From NCBI RefSeq assembly GCF_932294415.1, contig NC_065544.1:14359351-14423350 (forward strand): 64,000 nt of DNA, in the 5' to 3' direction. The position numbers and the translations under genes were made by a program. Each line of letters starts with the position of its first letter. Position 1 is the stretch's first letter. Positions 40,748 to 52,737 of this stretch are shown here, piece by piece. The notes beneath the pieces are model-generated. The model had not been told where the DNA came from and searched no databases. It saw only the letters and a program-made list of their open reading frames with translations. Origin of the DNA: Quercus robur. Its lineage: Eukaryota; Streptophyta; Magnoliopsida; Fagales; Fagaceae.

Positions 40748-42154
40748 AATGTACGTTATCTTCCATGTAACATGAACACTTCAACATCTGAAGTTCTTGT
40801 GTCAGGCATTACATCATGTGGGACATGGTAATGCATCTAACCTGCTTGCTTGGTCATTACCATACATATGTTCCAAGGAATGAATTCTTGATTCCAGTCT
40901 AAGACCTCTTGTATACTTTCTATAAGTACTCTTTTGCTGCAATGAATCTGAAGTTCTGAACATGGGTCCAAGCATTCATTTTGCATGCAGGTTATGTTAG
41001 GTTTAAGCATTTCCCTAGATTGTAGAAGAAACAACAAACCCTTCTAATTCTTTTTTTCCTGGATAAATGATGGAATGCTTAATAAATTTGGATCTTGCTC
41101 CTGGGCATGAACATAAAGGGTGAATGCCTCTGGATACTCGGAAATTGGTTTTGGCTCGTGGGGTTAGGTTAGTTGCCTGTAGATTTTACTAGCTAGAGCG
41201 AGTCCAAAGGACTCTTCTTTAAAAAGGTTCCTTACTTTATTAAAAAAAAAAAAAAATTGCTTGTATTTGTGCTTTGAAGTTGCCGGACTTTTGCAATTCA
41301 TGAGGTTATAAAATGAAACCATGCTAATAAGAAGAGACAGCCTTTAAGGAAAAATGATTGAAATTTATATTGTTGTGGTTACCAAAAAAAGTTACTTGTT
41401 TTATGTAGCTGTTCAAATTATATGAATGATGTGGTTTTCCCTTTGGATGAGCGCTATTGGGGTATTTTCCTCTTTCTTTAGGTCTTAGCATTTTTCTTAC
41501 TTCTTTTTTTTCTTCACTGCATATTCTTTGTATACATTACTAACCATGTAATAGATCAGTATGGCTGTGCCTTTTCCAATTTTTGAACAAAATCATTTTA
41601 TTACTATTGAAAAATGTTTTCTTTTTGGTATACTCTTGCGTGTAATAAGTATCTTTTCATTTCACGTAAATTGAAATTTGCGCGTATATTTTTAGTGTGG
41701 GAACTTGGCTTACTGTGGTTGCATTGATGCACATTCGGATCATGATTGTTATGCTATATATGATGAAAGTTGATACATAGAAGTTCAAGGACTTTGATCA
41801 GGTTAACACATTCAGTGCTCTCTCTTTCTCTGCATAACTAGCACTAATTTGATATCTGGCTGGCATTTTTATATATTTCTTAAAGTGATTCTGGATAATC
41901 GATTTTCAATATTCATTCATACTGCTAAAAACTTCGTATTTCTATCAATAGAAATTTCTACTTTATCTAAGATTTATCATATATGGTTATGTTTGATTAA
42001 TATGCGAATTATATTCAATGACATTCTGGAGTTTTTAGATGGCTTTGGACTATTCTTTAATATGCTTCTAACAGGTGCACATTTTCTTCTCACTTCTTAG
42101 GTACATATGTCAATAGTTTGATTTCCAAAAGAAAATAGAAGTAAAATTTTCTCC

Positions 42155-45100
42155 ATGGGGATAGATCTTGAGCAGCCTTCAGGAGAATGCCATAAGGAAG
42201 ACAGTAGGTCAAGTGTGAATGTTAATATGGTGCATGGTGGTGATGAAGTGCATGATAGAGACAGATTGATCATAAAATCTCCTAATGTAGCTGATAAGGA
42301 AAATACAGGACCAAATGTAAATAGTAGAATATCAGATAGTAGAAACAAGGGGAATGCTGGAGAGGATATTAACTTAAATTCTTTCAAAAGTTTAGAGCCT
42401 CATGATGGAATGGAATTTGAATCAAAGGAGGAAGCCTTTTCATTCTATAGAGAATATGCGAAGTCTGTGGGATTTGCTGTTGTAATAAAGGCCAGCCGTC
42501 GTTCCAGAATATCCGGAAAATTTATTGATGCGAAATTTGCATGTACTAGATATGGAAGCAAGCGGGAACGTAAAGCAGATGAAACTATGGAACCTGATTC
42601 AAATATAGAAAGCACAATGAACATTCCTGTAAAGAGGAGACGAGGTAGGATTAATCTATCATGGTCAAAAACAGATTGCAAGGCTTGCATGCATGTTAAA
42701 ACTAGGCAAGATGGTTTATGGATTATCTCTAGTTTCATAAAGGAGCATAATCATGAAATTTTTCCAGATCAAGCCTATTACTTTCGGGGTCATCGGAATT
42801 TAGATCTAGGTAGTAGTAATGTTGATGCCTTGCATGCTATTCGGGCAAGAACAAAAAAGATGTTTGCTACAATGTCTAGACAATCTGGTGGCTATAAGAA
42901 AGTTGACAAGCAGAAAGGTGGAATCGCAAATCAATTAGATAGTGGAAAGCATCTGGCTTTAGAAGAAGGAGATGCTCAAGTTATGCTTGACCATTTCATG
43001 TATATGCAAGATGAGAATCCTAATTTCTTTTATGCGATAGATCTAAATGAAGAGCAGCGGCTGAGAAACGTTTTCTGGGTCGATGCAAAAGGTAGGCTTG
43101 ATTATGGAAGTTTTGGCGATGTAATTTTTTTTGACACCACACATATCAAGAATGAATATAAATTGCCGTTTGCTCCCTTTATTGGTGTGAACCATCATTT
43201 TCATTTCCTTTTGCTTGGATGTGCATTGTTGTCTGAAGAGACTAAACCAACATATGTTTGGTTGATGCGGGCTTGGCTCAGAGCAATGGGTGGACATGCT
43301 CCAAGAGTGATACTTACTGACCAAGACAAAGCCTTGAAAGAAGCTATTGCAGAGGTATTTCCCGATTCTCGTCATTGTTTTTGTTTGTGGCATATACTGA
43401 GCAAAATTCCTGAGAAGCTCAGTTATGTAATAAGGCAACATGAAAACTTTATGGCAAAATTTAACAAATGCATTTTTAAGTCTTGGACAACTGAACAGTT
43501 TGAAAGGAGATGGTGGAAAATGGTTGATAGATTCAATTTAAGAAATGACTTATGGTTCCAATCTTTGTATGAAGAACGTGAACAATGGGCACCTACATAT
43601 ATGAAAGATGTTTTTTTGGCAGGGATGTCTACAATCCAACGATTGGAAGGAATGAACTGTTTGTTTGACAAATACATGCAAAGGAAAACTACATTGAAGG
43701 AGTTCTTAGAACACTATAAAGTGATTCTAAGAGAGAAGTGTGAAGAGGAAGCAAAAGCAGATTTTGAAACTTGGCATAAACAACCAGGATTGAAATCTCC
43801 ATCACCTTTTGGGAAACAGTTGGCTACTCTGTATACACACACAATATTTAAGAAATTTCAAAATGAAGTTTTGGGAGTGGTTGCTTGTCATCCAAGAAAA
43901 GAAAGTGAAGATGGAGCGACCATAACTTTTAGGGTTCAAGATTTTGAAGAGAATCAAGATTTCATTGTGGTATGGAATGAAACAACATCAGATATAGCTT
44001 GTTTGTGTCGTTTATTTGAATTCAATGGTTTCCTTTGTAGGCATGTGATGATTGTTCTTCAAATGTCTGGTGTACATAGCATTCCATCTCAGTATATATT
44101 GAAACGTTGGACAAAGGATGCAAAGAGTAGACAAACAACAAGAGAAGGTTCAGTTGTTGAGTCTAGGGTTCAACGCTACAATGATCTATGTCGACGGGCC
44201 TTTAAGTTGGGTGATGAAGGGTCTTTATCTCAAGAGACTTACAATATTGCATTGAATGCGCTGGAAGAAGCTTTGAGAAAGTGCGAGAGTGTAAACAACT
44301 CAATTCAGAGTTTAATAGAACCAAGCTCGCCTTCAACTCATGGTCCTCAAGGCCTTGAAGAAGTGAACCAGGGTAACAGCACTAGCAACGCAAACAGAAA
44401 AAATAGTGCATCCAAAAAAAGACAGGTTAGTTGAGCTTTTGGTGATAATCATTGCAACTTTATTATGAACTATGTTTATTTAAGTAGGCCTTTTTATGTA
44501 AATTTAGGTACATCCAGAGCCAGAGGTCATATCAATTGGGACCCATGACAGCTGGCCACAAATGGTTAGTAATGTTGTGTCTCTCTTTAGTTATACTCAT
44601 TTTTTTTTTGATAAGTAGTTATACTCATTTAATCTCATAAGTAATGCAGGTTATGATGTTGTAATTTTAATAACATTTTGGTGTGGATTCCATACTTGCA
44701 GGGACATGCAAATTTACGAGCACCAGCCCTTGATTGTTCTTATGAATCACAAGAGAGAATGCAAGGGATGGTATGTTTTGGTTTAATAGCTACCTTAATG
44801 CATGGAATAGGAAAAGATTGTTTTTTTAATTTGACTTTTGAATATGACTGTTACTGAGAGTTTAGAGTTTTGTCTTTTTATTTATTGTAGGAACAACTGC
44901 ACTCAAGAGCTGCAGCCCTTGATGGCTATTTTAGCACACAACAACTTGTTCAGGGAATGGTGAGATTTCTTCTTCTTCTATTAATTAATTTATTTGTCTT
45001 ATTATAATGGTAAAAATATCTTATCAAAAAAAAAAGGGTAAAAATATGGAGTTTACTCAAGGAACAATAGATAAGTATTACCAGCAATATAACCTATATA

Positions 45101-45866
45101 CTTATCAAAACCCTGTTTTACCTATCTTTCCCTATGGACAATTAAACTCAATAGTTCTAAGCCATGTTGACTATTTGTGATCAGCTGCATTACAGAATCA
45201 GCATACTCTCTTTCTCCCCAAAGTAAGTTCCTTGGTTGTTGGTTCTATTAGGCACAATTATTAATAAAACTTAGAAAGTCTAACAAACTTCCTAAAATGC
45301 CATCAGAACTTAGAAGTTGGCACGATTCTTAGGCTGTGTTTGGTTCGCGTAAAAGCATTTCCGGAAAATATTCCATTTTCCGGAAATGTTATTTTCCGGA
45401 AAGGAAAACGTTTTCATGTGTTTGGCTGTCACAAAATTCGTTTTACGGAAAATTAATTTCGGTGTTTGGTTCATTCAAACATTTTTACAGAAAATGCATC
45501 AAATCCGGCAAAAGAAACAAAACCCAGCAAAAGAAAATGAATCAATTCCACACTCATTCACAAAAGAAACAAAACCCAGCAAAAAAATTCATCAAATCCG
45601 GTCAAATTGAGATCGCGCGGCGGAGGAGAAGATGAGATCACGCGGTGAAGGCGACATCGAGCGGAGGCGAGGTCGGTGCGATCGTCCGACGAGCGGCGCG
45701 ATTGACGATCGCGATCGCACTCGTCGATCGCGCTGCTCGATGGACGATCACACCGTGCAATCTCATCGATCGCGATCGTTGATCGCGCCGCTCGTCGGCG
45801 CGGTGCGATCGTCGGACGAGCGGCACAATCTGGGCTCTCTCTCTCTCTCTCTCTAATCTGGGCTCT

Positions 45867-45903
<37 letters not shown>

Positions 45904-46741
45904 CCGGAAATGAATTGAAGTGAAAATAAGGGTGTAAAATAATTTCCGGGTCAAAGGAGTAATTGTTGGTCAACAAGAAATGATTTTCCGGAAAATTTTA
46001 TTTTCCGTTGCTACCAAACACGCGGGTTTGGGGGAAAATGATTTCAAAACAAACGCACCCTTAGTGAGAATCCTATTTATGTTATTAAAAAAGGCTGAGG
46101 ATAGTTTAGAAAATTGTCAAGTATGTGTTTTTAATTTTGGAAACTGTATATTTATTTTGGGACGTCCCAAAAAGAAAAACGAGAGATTTAAATTAGGACA
46201 GAGGGAGTAATATGCAAGGGTTGGTATCTAGTTAACGTATTTGTTGAATATTGTTTTAAATGCAATATCTAAATTGGGCTCTTTTTGTTTTTTTTGTAGG
46301 GACAATTGAACTCTATAGCTCCTATCCACGATGTCCATTACTTAGCTCAACAAAGGTTGCATGGGATGGTATGGCATTCTACTATGTTTTGCTTAGAGTT
46401 GAGTTCAGTATAGGGGTTTGTTCTTTCAAGGGAGGTTTTTTTTATTATTATTTTTTATAATATTTATACAATGAAGTTAAATAATGATATACTCTTATCT
46501 TTCGTGTGCTTGTAGGGGCAGCTACATTTCAGACCACAAACTATTCCTAGTTGTTTTGATGTTCAGGATAGTTTGCAAGATATGGTAATTAACATTGCAA
46601 CTCGGGATTTTCCTTTCTTTCTTCAATGGGCTCCTTACATTGGTGATTTTACTCTTGTTCCAGGACCAGTCTAACATGGGACCTTCACAACTGCATGGCA
46701 TGGCATCGAAGCATATTCATCAGAAACACCTCTCTCGTTAG
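42155..46741 (+). CDS. FHY3/FAR1-family transcription factor (893 aa, 7 coding exons)
   Basis: FHY3/FAR1 proteins are nuclear DNA-binding activators in phytochrome A signalling and other plant pathways, derived from Mutator transposases. Coding exons are 42155-44425, 44508-44564, 44702-44770, 44891-44959, 46300-46368, 46516-46584 and 46664-46741, all phase 0. Domains are: FAR1 (WRKY-GCM1-type) zinc-finger region at about residues 90-205 with C130, C175, C178 and HNH 198-200; MULE transposase-like core at about 322-415 with Asp327 (FFDTTH) and Asp389 (ILTDQD); SWIM zinc finger with C616, C618, C628 and H630 (CxCx9CxH). The 23-residue modules at the C-terminus resemble those I recall in FHY3 and FAR1. 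The start MGIDLEQPSG matches the family style (MDIDL...). I cannot say which member it is orthologous to. No disruption is seen. Confidence 0.92.
45332..46060. mobile_element. PIF/Harbinger-type (Tourist-like) element with TTA TSD
   Basis: TTA flanks both sides (45329-45331 and 46061-46063). The ends are GGCTGTGTTTGGTT and, on the reverse strand, GGGTGCGTTTGTTT. Near the ends are many TTTTCCGGAAAA-like palindromes. The middle (45609-45826) is extremely CpG-rich, followed by CT microsatellites to about 45897. The 729-bp element sits in the 1.34-kb intron between the second and third 69-nt exons of the FHY3/FAR1-like gene. Frames in the GC-rich part are not regarded as genes. Confidence 0.75.
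45609..45826. repeat. CpG-dense core with inverted and direct repeats
   Basis: About 220 bp are dominated by CGATCGCGATCG-type words. Arms 45686-45717 and 45767-45798 are inverted copies (about 30 of 32 bases). A direct repeat with core GGTGCGATCGTC(C/G)GACGAGC occurs at about 45675-45695 and again at about 45801-45821. This composition contrasts sharply with the surrounding AT-rich intron. Confidence 0.85.
46140..46208. mobile_element. Remnant of a Stowaway-type MITE end
   Basis: The stretch GGGACGTCCCAAAA followed by TTAGGACAGAGGGAGTA ends like Stowaway elements, whose reverse-strand end begins CTCCCTCCGT. The opposite end is not clear, so this is probably partial. Confidence 0.45.
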
Positions 46742-47541
46742 TTGCTAGATTAGTAGCTGTGATCTACTGGCCGGTGGGTTATATATTAATTACTATTCTA
46801 ATTTCTTAGAATGATAGAATCTTAATTTGTCAAAAATTTAAAGATTACTATCTGTATTTCACAGGTGGAGATGAATTATCTCTTGGAAGAGTACCAGTCA
46901 ACTTGATGTAACTACCATTTTTTTTTCCTTTTTGCATTTTCAGTGCATTGATGCATGTTATAATACTAGATGAAGTTTTTTTGTAGTTGTTGTTTGTAAT
47001 TAGAGATGGACTTATTTATCTGGTTAAATATTTGGGGAAACATCATATAATCCAAGACACATTGATATCTTGTATATTAGCCCATCCTAACTATTTGTTG
47101 AGGATTCCATTCCAAAGCCACCTATTCCTTGTCTAATCCCCCTTGAAAGAGTGATGGTAGGTATCAAATTTCCATTCCACACAATATTGTAATGGAAGGA
47201 TTTAATCATTTTCATAATGAGGGTTACAAGCTCTTTTCCGAAAGTTGGAAAAAAATATCAAAATATACCGAGTGAATTCCCATTCAAACCTACCATAAAC
47301 TTTTTATAAATCCGACTTTATTGCTAGTAAATCGAATAAGCAAAAATATTGTTGTTCACAATGGTAGAAAATGGTGTGGCACCAAACACTGACCTTGACT
47401 TGATTGACATTTATTGCAAACAGAGCCAAAGCGTTAAGATTCCCAAGAAATCCAAAGATTGCCCTGTCCCGAGCACATTTTTGCAGAATATATAGAGATA
47501 TATCATTCTTTTAGAAATAAATAGTAAGCTATCACTATTTA
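46742..47541. other. 3' UTR/flank of the FHY3/FAR1-like gene
   Basis: A short possible 3' UTR intron lies at about 46771-46864 (GTGGGTTATA... to TTTCACAG). No gene or repeat is seen beyond it. Confidence 0.35.
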
Positions 47542-47715
47542 GGAACTCGAGTTTCAAGAACTTGAGTTCCATTAAAATTTGCCACCATGACCATGGGTGA
47601 GCTATATTTTTTTAATTATAAAATGTCACATTGAACTCGAGGTTTGGAAGCTCAAGTAATTTAATTAGTAAACTACACAGTACTTGAGTTTCTTAAACTC
47701 AAGTATTGTGTAGTT
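47542..47715. repeat. Cluster of three ACTCGAG-type dyad repeats, left side of the gene-fragment region
   Basis: Dyads are at 47542-47570 (GGAACTCGAG, 9-nt spacer, CTTGAGTTCC), 47633-47659 (GAACTCGAGG ... CTCAAGTAA) and 47671-47715. The third is a 45-bp palindrome with 21-bp arms differing at one base, around TACTTGAGTTTCTTAAACTC. A related dyad lies at 59543-59565. This may be a terminus of a large element or a small MITE of its own. Confidence 0.7.
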
Positions 47716-48430
47716 ATATACCAACATTCTGTTGGATCACATCTCCCTTTCACCCACACTTCCTAGCAGATGCAGCCCAGCCTGCGATTCTACAAGTCAG
47801 TCTCCTCCTCTGATCTCACCTGAAATAATTTTCTCACATTTCTAACTTAGTTTGTCTCTTGTTAACAAATTTGATCCGTTAGATTTAACACCAAAAGGTA
47901 CAATTCATTAGTAGCCATTTAGGTTATTTTAAATTTTGTTGAGAACCTTGATGCAAATATGTAGTTGATGCTAATAACGGCTAAAATGGTCAAATACCAC
48001 TTTTTTAAATATGTGGGGATCTACCAAACGATCCAACAAAAAAGGTACAATTCTAAAATGGCCATTGGGTTTGATTTAATTTTTGTTGTTAATGTTGATG
48101 CAAATATGTATTTGAAAACTTAATTATATTCTTAGTTGCAAATGATGTTTATAATTGAATAAACATCATTTTTCATTTAAATAAATTTAACTTTAATTTG
48201 GACATATATAACTCAATGTTATGCTGGAAACTTTGACTACTGTTTTAATTAGTGGATAGCATTAAAATGCAACCCAACAAGACAGAAATAATAAAAGATA
48301 AGTTCCCATAAATTCTTTGTGCAAAATGCAAATGAAAATGGATAGAACATTGTAGAAGGTATTGTTGTAGTTAGCACAACGGTTGACTTTTACAAAATTT
48401 CAGCATGCATGATCATATTTTTGTTACACA

Positions 48431-48919
48431 TTAACAACGTCTTATGTTGATAGGTAGAAATTCTTGAAAATCATCGTTGCTTGAATCTGAGAAGTTTGAA
48501 ATATCTTTGCTATCATCTAAGTTTGTAATTTCGTTAATGGACTTGATAGCTCGCTCTTGTGCTTTTCCCTTAAGATGTTTTCTAGCCTTTTGGATTGCAT
48601 GGAAACGATCTAGCCTCCACTGCATTTGATTGTTCTCCCTTTCAAGGCGTGCAAGTACATTTACCTCTCTAGGTAACTCCACAGAACGTGCTTTTGGAAC
48701 TCTTAACCCATGCCACCTACAATACACCTCCAACTCACACCGTTTCTCATACAGCTTTGACCACGGCTGTTCTCCTGTGGTGGCTTCTACGGTAGTGTTA
48801 TCTGCACCTAGTTGTTTAAGTTCGCCGACCATGATGTGTTCAACGCTACCAAGTCTGTCATGCATGTATATTGGAGCGTTAACAAAATCTCTCTTCCTTC
48901 GAACCCATGTTAGCCCTTA
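48431..48919 (-). CDS. Unknown coiled-coil-like protein, possibly partial
   Basis: I do not recognise a family. From the ATG at 48865 it encodes 144 residues. The frame stays open about 54 nt further upstream (RRKRDFVNAPIY before MHDRLG) back to a stop near 48917, so the true start may be in an upstream exon. Features are a charged middle (CELEVYCRWHGLRVPKARSV), a Glu/Arg/Gln-rich helix (LERENNQMQWRLDRFHAIQ) and an acidic Ser/Asp tail ending in RRC. The helix resembles RKENNRMKICLNRYWTQV in the reading frame at 50239-50481 on the other strand, so the two probably descend from one gene. It lies inside the candidate composite element; a transposon accessory protein is possible but not shown. 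Confidence 0.45.
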
Positions 48920-49173
48920 GTGGTTGGTGTATGTCTGTAGTAGTGGCTCTGATGACGTTTCTGATGATGCATATGTGGAAGTAGATTCAAACTTTTTTCT
49001 CACTACACAATGTGATTTTGAAGCGTTGGAACTCATTTCCAATTCAACCTTCATTGCTAGTGAGTTTGAAACAAACCATTTACGTATTCGGCGAATTTAT
49101 GAGTACATCTTACAGTCGTTAATGCCAAAGTGTTTATGTTTTCATGTCAATTGAGGGTGGTAATGACATGTTA

Positions 49174-49690
49174 TAGGGATGTCATGTCTATCAATAACGA
49201 CATATTTTATTAAAGTCCGAACTTTGTCATGTAATACCACATGAACCTTTTACTTCATTTCACATATCACACATTGCCTTGTACTTTAACAGAGATGTCA
49301 TGTCTGTTATTGGAGTACGGAGTTTGTCATGTAATGCCACGTGAACCTTTACGTAATTTCTTATTACACTGGGCATTGTGTACTTTACTGAAGATGTCAT
49401 GTCTATCAATAACAACAGTTTTTATTGGATTTCGAACTTTGTCATGTAATGCCACGTGAACCTTTACTTCATTTCACATGTCACACATTGCCTTGTACTT
49501 TAACAAAGATGTCATGTCTCTTATTGGAGTACGAAGTTTGTCATGTAATGCCACATGAATCTTTACGTAATTTCTCATCACACTGGGCATTGTGTACTTT
49601 ATTGAAGATGTCATGTCTATCAATAACAACAGTTTTTATTGGATTGCAAACTTTGTCATATAATGCCATGTGAACTTTTAATTCATTTGT
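49174..49690 (+). repeat. Higher-order tandem repeat, alternating A/B monomers (~108 bp), dimer ~215 bp
   Basis: The phrase GATGTCATGTCT recurs at about 49179, 49291, 49395, 49510 and 49609. It is followed alternately by ATCAATAAC (A) or (G/C)TTATTGGAGTACG (B). Other shared words are TTTGTCATGTAATGCCAC and GTGAACCTTTAC. Copies A1-B1-A2-B2-A3 mean that a dimer was amplified after the monomer had diverged. Short open frames here are by-products. Confidence 0.85.
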
Positions 49691-50010
49691 CACCTCGCAC
49701 TATGCATCGTACTTTAACAGAGCTGTAAATACACTATGGTATTTTGTCTTGGAACGTGTTGATGTGAGTAAACAATGGCAGGAATGTACTACTACTACAA
49801 CTATTTAAATTTGTGAAGCTTTTAATAGTGAATAATTTCAATGGTTTAATTCAGTGACTCTTCAATGTACTACTATTTATGCATGTTTGTATTAATAACA
49901 AGGTTATGCAACGTTGTACAAATAGATAGTATTTAGTGTAACAGTACATTATGGACACTGTAGTATTATCGTATTAACAGTTTATGCAAAGTTACATTAT
50001 TTAGTAACTA

Positions 50011-50481
50011 TTGCAGTTGATATACCATTGCAAGGAAATGGAAGGTGATTACTCAATTTACAGACCCAGTGATGTATTCAGAACAATGGGTCGTCAATGG
50101 GTACTTGAAGACAAGTTTAGCTATTTGATTGATCCCAATTTGCAAAATAGTAGACAAGTTCACAACACAATGAGGCAGGAGTGGACTTGGTTAGTTAAAC
50201 AACAAGCATTGTTTTACGAAGAGTTAGTTGGTTATTAGTTGCCAATGCCTTGCCAACGTGCAACTCATATGCCAATAGATACTATAGATGGACTTCGTAA
50301 GGCATTGAATCGCATCAGAAAGGAAAACAATCGAATGAAGATATGTCTAAATCGATATTGGACCCAAGTCAAGATTTGTGAATTAGTCAAGCTACAGTTA
50401 TACGACCAAGCACGCTATATGCAATCATTTCTTGCAGATAACATTTATAAGTTGGACGTGAATACGTCAGATGAAGAGTAA
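50011..50481 (+). pseudogene. Unknown two-part frame related to the 48431-48919 protein
   Basis: An open stretch of 75 codons ends with TAG at 50236-50238 and continues in the same frame for another 80 codons to a TAA after an acidic DVNTSDEE tail (50479-50481). The first part may begin at an acceptor (ATTGCAG at 50009-50015) rather than a true start. It is Trp/Gln-rich (RQVHNTMRQEWTWLVKQQAL). The second part is predicted mainly helical and contains RKENNRMKICLNRYW, similar to the minus-strand protein at 48431. No family is recognised. The internal stop suggests decay. Confidence 0.4.
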
Positions 50482-51137
50482 TTATGGGATTTAGTGTGGC
50501 CGCAATTGCTACGTTGTAGTTTAATATGTATGACGAACCATTGCTGTATTAGATCTTTGAAATGTTTGTGTTTTTATTTATTTATTTTTTCCTGTATAAA
50601 CTTAGGTTGTGTTTGTTTGATAGAAAGTGACTTCCAAATAGAAAAGGAATTCAATGAAAGACTTCTTTTGGTTTATTTTTTGAAAATTACTTGTTTTTAT
50701 TGATGGCATGGTAGCATTACTAGCATATAAGCAAAAAATTTCCACTCTGATTTTAAACATTAATTGACTATGCTAGTCAATATTGAAGAGGTGATCAGTG
50801 AAGGAAACTTAATGTAGCCATCAACTAGCTCAAAGTCCAAGAGAAATTAAAGCAGAGAGAAGCTGAAAGCTAATAGGAGTGACTTACGATTAAACTAAGG
50901 TGGGTGGCGGAAGGCTTGAACTACCTCAAGAAGATGATGGGTTATAGAGCAAAAAGTTCAAGGAAAAAAAGAAAAAGAAATAGTAAGTAGGAAAAGTAGT
51001 TCATGAGTGTCATTTGATCATTACCTAATCAAATATAAAGTTGAAATGAATTTTCTACGTGGAAACCTTACCAGACTCTTGGACAGGTAATGGTTGGCAT
51101 ATTTCCTTCCTGTACATCGTTCTTAATGTCTGTTAGA
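50482..51137. other. No gene recognised
   Basis: AT-rich sequence with GGTTGTGTTTGTTTGATAG at about 50606, resembling one end of a PIF-type MITE without a visible partner. Confidence 0.35.
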
Positions 51138-52737
51138 TTAAAATAAGTACTCATAATACATTAAGAACAGAGCATCAGGGATATCCTTAGGCAGGCCGTT
51201 TATATAAAGATAGAACCGCAACATATCCTCCTTCAACATAGTTTGAGTGCCAACCACATTGCTACTGCATGTCAGAACCCACAAGTCCCCTGATTTCACC
51301 CTCTTCAAAGTTCCCCGGCAAAATGGGCAAGATTCTGACCTTGTGCTCCTATAACAGATAGAAAAGAAAGGGAACTTGTAACTATTAAAAATTAAGGCTT
51401 CTCTCCGTTATCACAAATCAACAGTGGGCTAAATTGGAAATGGAAGGATGAAATTGATAAGGTTATAAATACCAGTCATGGTAGCAATTGATGCACATGG
51501 AGTGTGCAGCAATTAGGAAAAACCGTTTTAGTGCAGGACTCCAAGCAGATCCCACACTCATCTTCTCTCTCCAAGTCCCCTTCTGCAGTCTTTCCTCTTA
51601 TCGTCCAATTTCTTCCTGACAATCATCTCCATGCTGCCACCTTCCTCTTGACTAATATCAAACTCTGACGAGTTACAATTGAGATGCTGAAGAGATGGCA
51701 ATATAATAGCTGCAGTCACAAGTTAAAGGACACATGGTTGACATAAGATAACACAAGATAAAGTGAAGCACAAGACCATCAAGCCATTTCTTTTGCTTTT
51801 GTTTTTCTTAGGGATAGTTAGAAGATTATAGATATGAATATGACATTATTCTAATCTAATTTCCAAAACATATAAATTCTAACAACCACATAGGTGTCCT
51901 TAAAATGATTTGATTAAAAACCATTGGAATTATATCATATTATTATACTAATAAAAGGATAAGTGCTACATCCTTGATAAACTTCTTGAACCAAACACAA
52001 CTGTTTTCTTCTATGTATGATGCCCAATAGGCCACTTATCTTACATATGGTAAATACAGAATTGAAGATAATTTACATACCGTAGAAGTCTTTAATAGTA
52101 GCTCTCCATCCAGATGAAGACATTCTCAGCTTCCCATCAGAGTGCACCTAAAGAAATAAGAGATTAACATACATATCAAATTTCAAGAGCTTAGATTTTA
52201 CAAGTATATACAAATATGGATATAAGAGATATGGTAATACAAATTATATACCATCTAATTGGCTGTAGTAATGCATAAGCAAGAAAGTGGGAATTAATAA
52301 GGTTATAACAAAGTTAGGCGTGTTTTAACAAAATTAGAGTAACCAATTAACAAGGGGTTTTAATGAGTAATGACTTGTTTGGTCTTATTTCCATTGGTTT
52401 ATCTGACTTAAAAAATATGTTAAGCAAAAGTATACCTAGAAAGAACAAAGTCTTGAAAAGTTGTATATAACCCAAATAAGCTGAAGCTAGACCAAACAGG
52501 CTTCTAGGAGACATAAAACTGACCAATAAGATTATCTTGAATCAATAACCCACAGGGTAGGATCAAAGAGTGACACATGACCTTCCAAGTATCAAAAAGC
52601 CCTAATCATGGTATGATGATTATGAATGCAACAATGTTCCTATACATATATCTATCATCAAAGGTTATCACCACATCAAGGACAAGATTATAAGGCATTT
52701 TTTGCTAAGCAAAAATAATAGGAAAATTATGACTCAC

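Larger units (their letters stand above)
39160..42154 (+). other. Probable promoter-proximal region and 5' UTR with intron(s) of the FHY3/FAR1-like gene
   Basis: A pyrimidine-rich stretch at about 39190-39290 (CTCGCTCTCTCCGCTCACTT) looks like a plant 5' UTR, with a possible donor at 39253. The acceptor could be ACAG before 42076 or TTAG before 42101. If so, a ~2.8-kb leader intron contains a tandem duplication and a copia gag inverted repeat, listed separately. Exon limits cannot be set without transcripts. Confidence 0.4.
44702..46584 (+). repeat. Four consecutive 69-nt exons encoding 23-residue modules
   Basis: Exons 44702-44770, 44891-44959, 46300-46368 and 46516-46584 are each exactly 69 nt, phase 0 on both sides, and align as protein. 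They begin GHANL, EQLHS, GQLNS and GQLHF, and end MQGM, VQGM, LHGM and LQDM. This is an internal exon duplication series within the FHY3/FAR1-like gene. The first and last exons of the 3' group (57 and 78 nt) share only the ends. Confidence 0.9.

Noticed and set aside
42043..43677. Antisense frames over the FHY3/FAR1-like first exon
   Set aside because: Shadows of the clearly conserved sense frame.
45632..45856. GC-rich coding region in the FHY3/FAR1-like intron
   Set aside because: It lies within a MITE, consists of CGATCG-type repeats, and has open frames on both strands. No domain or splice signals support a gene.
49174..49690. CRISPR-like array
   Set aside because: Repeats are about 108 bp, contiguous and without unique spacers. 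This is a plant satellite-like tandem repeat.
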